Shown here: positions 23,691 to 35,503 of the stretch, one piece after another | How positions within the stretch are numbered: position 1 is the first letter of the stretch | Layout of the letters: each line of letters starts with the position of its first letter | NCBI GenBank assembly: GCA_013398955.1 | Contig: VWPU01004870.1 | Coordinates: forward strand, 1-64,000 | DNA: 64,000 bases | DNA from: Callaeas wilsoni | Lineage: Eukaryota > Chordata > Aves > Passeriformes > Callaeidae | Direction: 5' to 3' | Position numbers and translations under genes: made by a program | The notes under the pieces: model-generated | The model's input: the letters and a program-made list of their open reading frames with translations, nothing else | Told to the model about the DNA's origin: nothing | The model's database searches: none

Positions 23691-26600
23691 CTACACCACC
23701 AGGATTGCCATCCCTGCAAGCCCCTGGTCCGTGGCTACAGGCAGAGAAATAAGGAATGTACATGGGTAATACAAATGTCTGAGCAATCCCAGAAAGAAAT
23801 GAAAACTGCAGTAAAGGTAAATGTCAGACTATTTAAAGACAATGTTAACCATTGATTTTTTAGAGGAGACTACCTCTTCAAAGGATGGCAAGCATGACTT
23901 CAGATACAGACGAAGCAACCTAGATGGATGGTGGAGAGAGGGAGGCGAGCGATCAGGGAAGACAGAGATTTTCCCAGAGAGCAAAATGAACCCTTGATGA
24001 AGCCTCTGGGATTAAAGAGGTGGCTTAGTTCTTTCACAGCATCCACCCTTCAACCCATTTAAGCACCATGCCTTTTCCAAGAAATGAAGGGCAAAGAAGC
24101 ACTGATAAGCAATAAAGAGATAAGCAGCAAAGTACTCGTTTCACTGGTGTTTCCCAATGAAAAATGAACCCTCGAGCACACCCAGTGATTTGTTGCCTAA
24201 GTAGCAAAGCTCACCCAAGTTCCTGATTTTGCTTCCAGCAGAGATGCTCATTGCTCATTCTCACAGCCTGGAGCAGCTCGGACTCATTATCCAGCACTGG
24301 CGCTTCCTGCCTGCACCTGCCTGTGTGCAGCTCATACATGGATGCATACATTCTACATCTACATGTATACACGCCTGCCTTATGGCCCATGCTGTGATAT
24401 CCCTGCCAAAGCATCCCGGAGCAGATATTCCCGGCTGCGGGCGCCTGCATCTGCAGGGAATTGTTCCTTTCAAGCTGCAGTGCAGAGACAATGCTGTGCA
24501 TGGTGCTTTGGGGGAAAATAGCACGGTAAGAATTTAGTTAGGGGATTTAAAGGTCTTCTGAGGCTGCGTTTTCAAAAAGGGTAGCTTCTTATCTCGATGG
24601 GTGTTTTGGAATGGGAGGCATGAAGGATCTAATCCAGTGAAGTGTAATGTCAGCGAGGGCAAATTAAGTTTGCATTTGGATACAAATTCTCTTTTAGAGG
24701 CAAATTTGGCTGTTGAAAGGAAAATTATTGTACAAATCTACACAGCAAAGGAAATGGATGATGCTGGGGGGCCACTCCTGACTCTGGCAGGCTTTGACAT
24801 GGGTACAGGAGAGGAACAGACCCTCCCAATGCCCTCTGTTTCCCCTCTACGAGTCATTTGGATGCTTCAGTTTTAAGACCCCCACAGGTCTTATAACCCC
24901 AGCTCCCCTTCTTTGGCAGCCAGCTCAAGGTGCAGAAAACCCCAGTTCCTGGTAGCTCCTAAACACAGCAGCGCAATATGGTATTACTGCCTGGGGTAGC
25001 GTTTGGTTTAGATGCATCATTTCGATAAGGAGGTCTTCAGACAGTGTTAAATGACAGATAATACAATTTTTGAATGTGAGGTTCATCTGAATTTTATTTT
25101 CTGATGTTTTGACTCATTGACTTGATGTCTCTCTATTATGCACACACCTCTGGAGATGTTGCTGGCAATGATTATGCATAGCATTGAGTTAGTGAATAAA
25201 ACCACTCCAGGAACTGCTTTACAGATCACAGTATTGTTTTCCCTATAATTGTCCCACAAACGGTGGAAGTTATATGGAGAGAGCAGCATGCTCTGACAGA
25301 CTGCATATTTTTGCAGTGTGCATCAAATCTCACTTTGGCTTCTGAGACTTATTTCTGATGGTTCTTGGGGATTTAACTTTAAGACCAATGTATTTTAGTA
25401 TCCATATACGCTCCACTGTTCATGTCATCCGGCAGCAACTGAGGATGAGCTGTCTCCTTAATATGGATGAGACACCAATTTATCTAAGTTATCACCTCCC
25501 AATCTCTCATACATCTCTGCTTTTAACTGCTGTGCTTCTGACATCCATACCTAAACTCTCTACAACTTCTTCTCCTTCAATTGAACCATAAGTAATTTTT
25601 TGGCTGGAAGGTCTTGGTATGTATCTAATGGCTTCTTCATCTCCCAGCTTGAATTCAACCATGAGGTGATGGAATCAGGCTCTGGACACTGCATTTTAAA
25701 CCCACAACTCTGCATAGATCCACGCAGCACACTAAATCAGGGTGTCTTTCCAGCATCTGAAAATATATGACTGAATTAACATGTCCCAGGCTCACGTTGA
25801 ACAGCACTGCAGCCCCGTTGTGCACAGCCCCAGCACTTGACTGCAGAGTCAGCAATACTCTCCCCCTTTCTGATGCATTCCCAAGCCAGAAAAACTTAAC
25901 CCTGCTGCTGGTATCCTCTTTATAGAAGGTCCCAGTGGCATTACGTATCAAATAAAGGTCTCATTACTTAGATTCTGGTTTCTCCATGGCATTGCTCTTG
26001 TTAATCATCCTGATCTTCAAGCCGCTGCTACAAACCATTAGAACTGTCTCATTCCCCACCCCTAAATTCAAGATTCCCTCCCCTGCCCCTCTGTGCCACA
26101 GGGGCCACCAACCCCCTGGGGACCACTGCTGCTGCTGGGCCAGCGCTGGATGACTGGGGGCCTCTCGGCCATGAGCTCTGGGCTTGTGTCTTACTGCAAA
26201 GGGATGGTCTCCCCTTTCTGCCCAGCCTCATTTTGGGGCCCCTGGGGGTGTTCCCACTGCTAAATACCCCACAATGCCAGCTTTGTGCCTTGCAGCATCT
26301 CTAGATGCAGCCTCCTCGCAGGCGAAAAGGAAAACTCTTTGGTTGTGCCCCAAATCTGTTAACTGAATCCCTGACTTTCCTGCAAAAATTGTTGGTAACA
26401 ACTGAGGGCAGGGAATCACCTCCTTCTCCCCCGTTCCAGTTCCCATTGGGGTTTATTTCCAGGGAGTTCCAAGGTCTGGCACAGAGATCACCCTGAACAG
26501 TCACACTCTGCATTTCCCACAGACAGAAATGCTGCAGCCACCACCTCCCTCCTCTGCTCCCACTTCCCACACCCCTGCCCTCAACACTGCTCTTTGCAGT

Positions 26601-26759
26601 GTGGGATCCAGGGAATTTGCTACTTTCTCCAGGTAATATCTTTTTTAGCACCACGAACGACTTGCATAAAGCACTGGAATGAGATTCTCTTTGTGCTGAG
26701 GATGAAATGCAAAAAGGCAGAAGAGCAGAGGAGAGCAGATCCTCCCTCAGCTCTATGAA
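23691..26759. other. non-coding interval, no gene seen
   Basis: Mixed composition, AT-rich around 24.5-25.6 kb and GC-richer around 26.0-26.6 kb. Open frames are short, overlap on both strands and carry no recognisable domain. No transposon, RNA gene or tandem repeat is recognised. Confidence 0.55.
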
Positions 26760-27050
26760 TTCACCAAATCTGATGGCTTATTCATTTTAATTAGCCTCAG
26801 AATTCATATCTAAGTGTATATATTTATACATGTGAATTCATATAATGACACGTAATTAATTTAGAATTTGGCATTTCCGAACAGGTAATTAAAATAGTTC
26901 AGTTTTGATTAATCACTTACAAAATAAATTATTAGCAATATCACTGTTAGCATTATGTTTATTACTACAATTTAGAGAAATTAAGGCAGCTCACTCACAT
27001 TAAATTAAACACCAAAGCACAGCTGTAATATACCCTAGACAATATCTACT
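26760..27050. promoter_or_regulatory. AT-rich homeodomain-site cluster
   Basis: Three TAATTA cores (26788-26793, 26853-26858, 26886-26891) and a perfect 10-bp palindrome TGATTAATCA (26906-26915) fall within about 130 bp, in an AT-rich but non-repetitive stretch. Such clustering is typical of developmental enhancers bound by homeodomain factors, although AT-rich composition alone raises the expected number of hits. Confidence 0.35.
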
Positions 27051-27335
27051 TACTCGGAGAACAAATGTGATGTGTGCATTACTGTACATTTGCTGGGTCA
27101 TGCATCTTGGATGGCCTCTTCATGCCACCACCAGAAACCTAATCCCGACACACAGATGATTCCCGTCTCTTTCCGTAAATACAAAAATAGGATCTGCTGG
27201 ACTTTAGCACTGGCTCTGCGCTGCAGCGTGCTCCAGGCAGCTCTGACCTGCCTGGGATGGAGAGAGGCTCTGCAGCAAAAAAACCTGGGCCAGGGGAGCG
27301 GGGAGCTAAGGGGGGCATGAAGGGCTACATCCAAT

Positions 27336-27402
27336 TCATAGAACCACAGAATGGGCTGGGTTGGAGAGGACCTTAAGGATCATCCTGTTCAACCCCCCCA
27401 AA
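27336..27402 (-). mobile_element. CR1 LINE 3' end fragment
   Basis: TCATAGAACCACAGAATGGG followed by a GGTTGGA...GGACCTTAAGGATCATC...TTCAACCCCCC block is the reverse complement of the avian CR1 3' terminus, including the two terminal ATTCTATGA-type repeats. The copy is truncated at its 5' side to under 70 bp, the usual fate of CR1 insertions. The match is close, so it is younger than the copy near 43 kb. Confidence 0.88.
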
Positions 27403-29329
27403 AACCATTAGTGGGAAAGAAAATCAAATTCTTCACTCCTCAGCAGGACCCTGGGTCACCATTATGAGCCAGATTATAGCCAAATTGCACAGAAATGGGA
27501 TAAATCTCAGCCTCACTCAATAAGATGCTAAAGGTTTAAACAGATGATTTCAGTAAAAGCTGAATTTAATTTCAAGCATCTCTCTGCTGGGGTGGGAAGA
27601 GATTTTGTCCTGTGGGGAAATAGGTATCCCTTGCTTTTGACAACTGTTTTGTCTGGAGGGCATTCAGCCTGGAGATTAAGGAAGCAATAGGGAGAAGCCA
27701 GTGGAGATGAAGAGGACACAGATCACCTCACGACATATTTTCTGGATCTGTCTCTCCATGGTTTCATAGCTATGGGAAATAATCCATAATTAGGTGTATA
27801 AAATAGCTCTCTGATCTCTGCTTCTGGCCCAAAAGAGCACAAAATTGATAACTCAATTATCGCTGCTGGAAATACAAATAAATTAAAAGCACCTGGTAGG
27901 AGGAGCTCTAAGGGAGGGACACCCATGCAGCAGAGTGCATGCTGCTCTCTAAGTGTGAGCTCACAGGCAATTAAAGCCCTGGGGCTGGAGCAGGGCTGGG
28001 GACAGGCTGGGATCCTGTCCATGGATAATTCCCAAAGTTTGTGCCAAAGCCATCAATCAGTGCAAGGGCGATACCACCCTCTCAACCCAGAAACAAAGCC
28101 GGGGGAGAGCTTTGGAAGTAGTGACACCCTTCTGGAAGAGAGGGACCCATGGAATGACCAGTGAATTTATCTTGGTTGCAGGGTGAGGGAAAGTTGGGTT
28201 GGGTTTTAACAGCTTTCAGCATAAGAAAATAATTAGTGCCTAATCCTGTCGCCAGCAAATTCATGGGAGTTTTTGTTCTGAATTTACAAGCAGAGCAGTG
28301 CAGGATACTGAGGGTCTTCTTCACTTTTTGCCAAGTCATCTGGCATTTACAAAAACCTCTCTCTCCACTGAGGCTTGCTTTTAATGACTCTTGTGCTGAA
28401 TTAACAGTCTGCACCGGTGTGACAATGAGAACAGTCACTAATGACCACTCTGTTTGTCTAAGCCACATGCTGAGCACTGACTTCAGTCCCTGCCACAGAC
28501 TCTCTTTGTGAAAAGGCTTCTGGGTGTTTTCAAGCCATTTAAAATGTGTAGGATGAGCTGGCCTGTCCATCCCTGCCCCGTTGATATTCTGCTGCCTGGA
28601 AGTGTCCTTGAGTCAACAGTGAGCACCTGTAGGGAAGTGTGACCTGGAATGATGTGAGGAGCAGGAGGAGAAAAGCCTTTGAAATTACATATATCCAGTT
28701 CTGATGACCCATACAGTAACCAGTGAAATATTTAAACAATCTGCCCTTTGATGCATCCTCTGCCAGAGCAGAAGGGCGAATGCAGTTTTATGGAAAGGTC
28801 TGGTTTTATTAGGCAACACACTCTGTGACCCCACGGAGAGTGTGTGACAGTGCTGACACAGGGAATACGTGCAGGTATTATTTCAAGAAGGGAAAGGAGT
28901 CCAGACAACCCCTAAGCTTTGTGCCAAACCCATTCCCCTGTGTCCCACTGAACAGGACACTTCCACCCATGGAATTGTTTCTTGGGTGAGGGAGGCATCA
29001 CCTCAGCCATTGTGCAGTGCCGTGGCAGGGTTTGAACGGTGCAAAACCCAGCCAGGGTCACACGCACCCTGTGAGGGCCCTGCTGGGGACAGGGCATCAC
29101 CTGCGGAGAGGTGCCAGCTCTTCTCACCCCTTCCCATCCCAAGCACTGCTCCTCCTGCTCAGCCTCCCCACGGGCACGTGCTGCTTCTCTGCCAGAGCTA
29201 ACCAGGGCAGCACAATAATATTCACTTTCTGCATATGACGGGGTTTTATTTGGGCAGCAGTGCTGCCCCGGAGAAGCCGGGTGCACATCACCCTTCCTGT
29301 GCCCATTGCATGAGGCAGGTGTTAGAGCA
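27403..29329. other. non-coding interval, no gene seen
   Basis: Unique sequence with short, domain-free open frames on both strands. No transposon, tandem repeat or RNA gene is recognised between the CR1 fragment and the candidate element at 29.3 kb. Confidence 0.5.
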
Positions 29330-29660
29330 ATTCCAGCTGAAAGCTTTTAGTTCCCGTAACTGATGATTTATATTTGTGCTGGAATGGCCTGATACGGCAA
29401 TAATACTAAGGATTTAATTGTTTTAATGAAAGTGGCTTTTCCTGCATTCGAATCAATTTGCTAAGTTGGGGTGATGGAATACAAAGATGGATTTGGCCAT
29501 GCTTTTCGTGTGCCCTGAACAAAAAGGTGCAAGCCATTTCAAAAAGATCTAGCTTGGCGTAGTGAAACTTTTAATAAGTAATATCTGCATAACTAACGGC
29601 AAAAGGAGCAGCCCAACCTGAAGAAAACAGATTTTACAGGAATTACAGTCTCGCTGTCAC
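29330..29660. promoter_or_regulatory. candidate regulatory element
   Basis: This non-repetitive AT-rich block has homeodomain-type strings (TTTAATTGTTTTAATGA near 29412-29428, CTTTTAATAAG near 29568) and no open frame of note. It resembles the other AT-rich candidate blocks but lacks a strong symmetric site, so confidence is low. Confidence 0.2.
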
Positions 29661-32600
29661 ATTTGTAAAAGGGACACATGCATTTTTCAGATCTTTGCAC
29701 ATTAATGGCTGTATTTGATTCAAAATACAGTCAGTGAACCCTCAGTAAATGGAATTAAATGGTATGTGTCTGATTTGAGGGTGACAATCCAGCAATTGTT
29801 TCTTGTTTGAATTACTACCTGCGTGGCTGGGCACAGCGGTAATTGAAACTATAATGTTTCATTCCTCTTTAGGTATAATTTTTTCTGAAAAGTTCATTCA
29901 ATTCTCTTCTATTCTCCTTCCCAAAACCCCTCCCTTTATCATTATAGTGCTCTCAGGGGCTGCATCTTTTCCGTGTGCCCAGCTTTTGACCTGGTTTGGG
30001 CAATTCAAGCACACGACAGACCTGGTCCTGGTGTTTCCCCAGACCAGCCCCATCTGCCCGCTCTTGCTTTGGCCATGGGCTCATCTGCTCCTCAGGGCAC
30101 AGGGCTCCGTTTTTGCAGCCCCAGGTCTCTGTGCTTTGCCTTTGGCTCAGAGCTCAGGTGAGCATATCCTTCCAGGGTTCTTCAAATTCCCCTTCAAAGC
30201 CAAGAATTCGCAGCGGCTTTGAACATTTTATTTTGCTTGACCACAATTATCAGCTGCAGGACCCAAACCTGCTTGTGCCATGAGAGCTGTAAATGGAAAG
30301 GCAGCAATGGTTACTCTTCCTCCCATCTGTGCCTTGTTTTGTTGCTTTATGTGATTCTCTCACTCTGTACAGAAGTGGCTGTGGCAGTGCTGTGCATCTG
30401 CAAGGGGTAACAAATAGATTGCCTTACTCTCAACACTCCCCATTTATAAGCAATTTCTAGTCTGTTTTCGCCCAATATTGATAAACAGAAGAAAATGGAA
30501 TGTCTTTTATTCACCCATAAAGTCTGACATTTCCAAAGATGGAATCAAATTATCCTCCTCATCTGTCTGCAGCTCACTGGGTTGCTCGCTAGGTACAACT
30601 TTATGCACGCAGAGTAATAACACCTGGTAATGACACCTAATTTCAGAGCCTCCAGAACGAGCTGGTCTAGGACAAACAGGGTTATTTTGCTTACAAATAA
30701 TATGTAACACAAAGACAGACTCTGTGTCCCGGGATGATAGCACTTTTTTCTCCCATGGGACGAGGCTGGAAATCCCTGGGAAGCCCTCGTCAGCAATGGG
30801 CATGTTCCTGGCATTTCTACACAGGCATTTGCATCTTCTTGAGTTGCTGCCACTGCCTGTGGTCTGGTTGTGATTCATGATGATGAACCTTGGATTTTTT
30901 CACTGCTTTTGGGGTGATTTAGATGAAAATTCCATGCGCACATTGTCTGGGAACGTGGTGGTGCTGTGAGGAGCTGTAGGGAGAGGCAGAGCTCTCCACT
31001 GCCCGCAGACACAGAGGGTTGGAAGGAAGAACAAAGAGGAGATCATAGGAAAGAGCATAATGAGGTTTAAAAGATAATTAAGGCTGCTGGTTCCCAAACA
31101 CTTCAGCACTCATAGCTGGGTTGGTGAGCCCAGGGGAAAGCCAAGGGCTGGAGTAAAGCTGGCAGCTGAGGCAGGGCTGCAAATCTGAAAGTGCTGCTGC
31201 GGGGAGGGTCCTCGGCACCTCTGAGCCCCTAGTCCCTCTCTCCAGGCACAAGATGTGCAGAGACGCTCATCCTCTGGGATACGTTCGTGGCAGTGATGTG
31301 CCAACCTTCACCTCCACCAGGGGATCCTGGCACCTTGACAAAGCAGTTTGAAACTAGGCTGAGCTAAGGAGATGGATGGAGAATAACAATGAGCAAGGAC
31401 AGACTGGCATCTAAATGTGGAAGGAGCCAGTCAGCCCACGAAGAAAAAGCTGGGGAAAGGAAGGAGTGGGGATGGAGTGAGATGAAGCACCCAGAGGACA
31501 AGTCCAGAGAAGGGAACATAACCCCCAAGGGCAGAGTAGGACAGCTCCTCCCTGAGGAATTCCCTGACTTTCCAGCACCAGGAGGACCCCTTGGTCCCTG
31601 TAGTGATGTCAATCAGAGAAAGGAAGGTTCTCCTCCATCCTCTTCTGGACACAAAGGCTCTTGAGTTTCCCCTCCCAAAGCCAGTGGTGTCACATCCACC
31701 AGCACAGGGAAGCACAGGGGTCTCAGTGGCCTCAAATGTGCTGGGCAGGGGCAGAAATACCCACCCAGTTCCAGAAGTATTCTGTCTAACCAGATTCTCA
31801 GCAGCAAAAGCAAAACAAGCTGCCTTTAGTGGAAATTCCACCCAAAATGAGACTTCCAGTGTTAGTCTACGATGCTCTTCCACTCTTTCCACATTTTCAC
31901 ACAGAAACAGTTGCATAGATTTTTTTTTTTAGGGGTTGTACTTCTCCATTCCCAGAGTCATCAACCCCTTGCCTTTTCAAGTTTACCTACTAAATATTTT
32001 TATCACTTTTTTGCTTGCCTTGGAGTGCAGTAGGAATAATTAGAGCAAGTGGCTGCATTTCTCACAATAAAGCTGTGATTTTTAAGAGCAGAGGACATTT
32101 GCGGTGCTGGGAGGAAAAGGTACTTGGCATTCCCTTAAGGAAACCTCTTCAAAAATTTGGGCCCTGGTTGCTTTGAACTTATTGTCAGTGGTACAATACA
32201 GGCAGGAAAGATGATAATCCATGCAAGCAAACAAACGACACAACCAAAAGCAGAAGTTCAGCCCTGTGTGGCTGATGGTCGTGATCTGGCTGATCCTCCT
32301 GTTCTTTCTTACAAACCCTGATGTTGGGGCATTGCAATTCAAAGAGAAAAAGCCAATAAAGTTCTTCTAGATGGAACTGAAAAGTCTCGTCAGCAAACCC
32401 AGGACCCAGCAGGTGAAGCCCAGGAGGTGCTGAGTGCTCAGCTGTCCCTGGGGTGCTGGGAAAGGCGTTTGTGTGGCTGATGGCTGCTCCAGGGTGTCCC
32501 AAAACACTGCAGACATCTCCCTCAGTGGTACACAGCGATACAGAGCTGATCGACTGCAGGTTCCCCTGGGCTTGCCAGGATTTCCAGAGAAATGACAGAG

Positions 32601-35481
32601 AGAATTCATGTGGCATTCCACACCCCACCGTGGTGAGAGGAGAGCCTGTCTGCTCCCCAGCCCGCGTGCCATAGATAAATAAATATCTCTCTATAAGATA
32701 TATATAGATATACATGCACCCACCGTGCTGCAGAGGCGGTGTGCGTGTGCCAGGTGCACAGCACAGCCTCGATTAACCCTTGCCTGGGTCACCCTCCTCT
32801 TGCAGCAAAATGTGCATTAAACGGTGCTCTCAGGAGATGAGTTTGCACCAGCCTCTCGGCAGCTTCTGCTTAAAGGGCAGCTTTGATGCCCTACAGTTGG
32901 GATATTTCCAACAAGGAATGACTTGTCCCTTATCCCAGACCCCTGTTACAAACTGCTCAGTCTTTCGGAGACGGGCACTGGCTGTTGGCACCAGGGCTTT
33001 GCAGTCCCTGCAATCCACCCTTCCCGGGATGTTTTGCTCCCTGCTGGGTTGAAGCAAAGGCTCAGCTCGTCCATCCGCATTTGCAGAAGCACTTGCAGTG
33101 CCCTGAAACCAAACTGTTGCAAAATTAATTAAAAAATAAATAAATTAAAAACCGAATCAAAGCAGAGGAGCCCACCATAGCACAGCCCCTATAACTCTGT
33201 GGTGTTGGATACTCCAATCCTGCAGCAGCCAGGGCTGGGGAAGGGGTTTGCTGGTACAGAGGTGCAGTGACCTTGGGGCAGTCTGGGCAGGGAGCACTGC
33301 TTGGGGCTGTAGGACTGCCACTGCCCCAAAGGGTTTTGGGGAGTTTTCCAGTGACTCCCCTTGATCTGCTCCTTTCCTCCAGCAGAGAACAGCGTCGTCC
33401 CAGCCCTGCTCCCTGTCCCAGGCTGCACAAATCTTTGACATTGTCATGTCTTCACCAGTCACGACCTGAGGGACCACACGCCTCATTTCCACCCAGCAGC
33501 TCTCTTTCCCCATTCGGTGATTTTGTAAAATCACCAAACCTTCCCTCATTGTACCTTCACTTCCAAATTGCGTCTTGTGGTCTCACTGCTGCCCAGACCG
33601 CAGCAGCTATGGTGCATTTAAATAGCTGATTTTTTCAGGATCTGATTTCCCTCTTGCCTTCAGTGGTATCAGTTTGGCTGCTGCAATGGGAGCACTGTGT
33701 TAAATGTGTTGAAGTGATGGGGAAAAACACTTGGGAGCATCAGGTGCGGAGCAGGCTCGGCTGGCAGGCGGCACCCTGGCTCCCCTCCACCCTGCTCTGC
33801 CTAAATTTGGTGCATGCCCTGAGCACAGAGCAATGTCTGCCCTCCTGGGCTGCCCAGCCTCTGCCTGGGACAGGAGCACGGCTCCTCCCGGGGGTGTCAC
33901 CAACACCTCCAGCTCGAATGCCAGGGTGCTGCCGTGACATCGTGCCCATGTCCTCTGATATTTTTCCGTGCTCCAGAGGCACACGTGTGCTTGTGACCTC
34001 CTGTGCACTGTCCCCTCGGCCTGAGGATGCGAAGCACTGAGAGTTTTGGGTGCAGCTAAAAGTCTCTGAGCAGAGGAGGGCAGACAGGGCAGTGATCCAT
34101 GCCAAGGAATGGGCTGTATCCTGATGTTTACCCTAGATCTCAGTGGGATTTACCTGCAGGAGACCCGGAGGAGAGGGGGAGCCCAGCACCTGGGGTGCAG
34201 CTGCTCCCCAGGACCTTGCACACATGAACATTCCTCGGGAGACCATGCACCTCCACTCCCCATCCGACGCTGTAGCTCCAGGTGTGCTTTGCAAATTCAA
34301 TGGAATTACGATTTAAAAAGTAAATTAAGATTTAAATCGAATATTACATTAAAAAGAAATAATCCAGAAAGAACCCGAGAAGCACTTAGTTTCTTGTTAT
34401 CTGCAGCACTTCTGCCCTGGAGAAGTGTCTGTGGGGAGCCAGGCACGGGGCAGGATGGCTCTGGCAACGTTTAGCTCCAGCTGCAAAGATTGCCCGGAGA
34501 CCCTCAGCACCTGCAGGCACCAAGGGCTGCTGCTGCCCAGGAAGCGGCTGATGCAGCAGCGCAGCCCCTGCCGAAACCATGCAGCAGAGCTGGGCTGGGA
34601 AGGAGCAGAGCATCCCGAGGGACAGTGAGGGGACAGAGCTGTGGCGCTCCGGGTGATGGAGCCGGGCACCGCTGCCCATGGGGACACCACGGCTGTCACC
34701 AGCGGCCACGCGGGGCCCGCAGTGGCTGCGCTGGCTGGGCTCTGGCCACCACATGCTCACACATAATTCCTGACCTCAAGTCGAAAATATAATTCTTTCT
34801 GCCACATCTGACATTTAGCTGTACAGCGATCCTTGCCAGGAAATTGCCATCGTTTCAGTTCTGCTCCCAGCTACCCCTCTGATTTATATTTTTGTTTTTA
34901 TCCAATTTTTCTGACTTGTTTTGGTAGGGTGGACAAAATGTTCTCACTCAAGACAGATGACAGTTTGCCGATAAGAGGAGCAACTTATCACCAACAGCTC
35001 CGATTCTTTCTCAAATGCTTAGTCTGTTGGAACAGCTTTAAAGTCTAATGTGATATCACAGGTTAGCCCCAAATCTGCTTCCCCTCCTGTATTTCATACT
35101 TTATGGCTCTGAGCATCACTCCTTTTAAAACAAAACACTTCAATCTTTTTCATATCATTATGGCTTTCCTTCCCCCTTTTTTTTTTTCCCTTCTTCTTAA
35201 TTTAACTATTTAAAAAATTCTTTGGGTATGGCAAATAAAATAAACACCAGAGATGAGTGACCTCTTGGAAGCTTGGTGTCCTTGAGTCTAACTTTAGAAA
35301 TCATTTGTCACAGGCACAGAAATGTGCACTGCAATCAGAATTAGCTGCCAGAAATTTTTTTTCAAACAATGATATTATAATTTGAGTGGCATTCTTGATA
35401 ATAGTTCAGGTGGTTCTCCAGCCTTCTCTCCAGGCCCCAGCAAACCATGCACTGAAAAATAAAACTTCTGTCTTATTTGGA
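29661..35481. other. non-coding interval, no gene seen
   Basis: Mostly unique sequence, GC-rich around 33.2-34.8 kb where open frames overlap on both strands. A perfect octamer ATTTGCAT lies at 30827-30834. A 123-codon minus-strand frame at 30507-30878 has mixed composition but no recognisable domain. An A/T-rich run occurs at 33119-33150 and an AT-repeat patch at 32674-32712. Confidence 0.5.
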
Positions 35482-35503
35482 TTTTTTTTTTTTTTTTTTT
35501 TTT
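35482..35503 (+). repeat. poly-T run (22 bases)
   Basis: An uninterrupted run of 22 T. It could be a mononucleotide microsatellite or the reverse of an old poly-A tail, but no retrocopy is recognisable on its left side. Run length is error-prone in most assemblies. Confidence 0.85.

Noticed and set aside
30507..30878. Minus-strand 123-codon frame with a protein-like mix of residues
   Set aside because: I could not match it to any family and no splice sites bracket it; it remains possible but unsupported.
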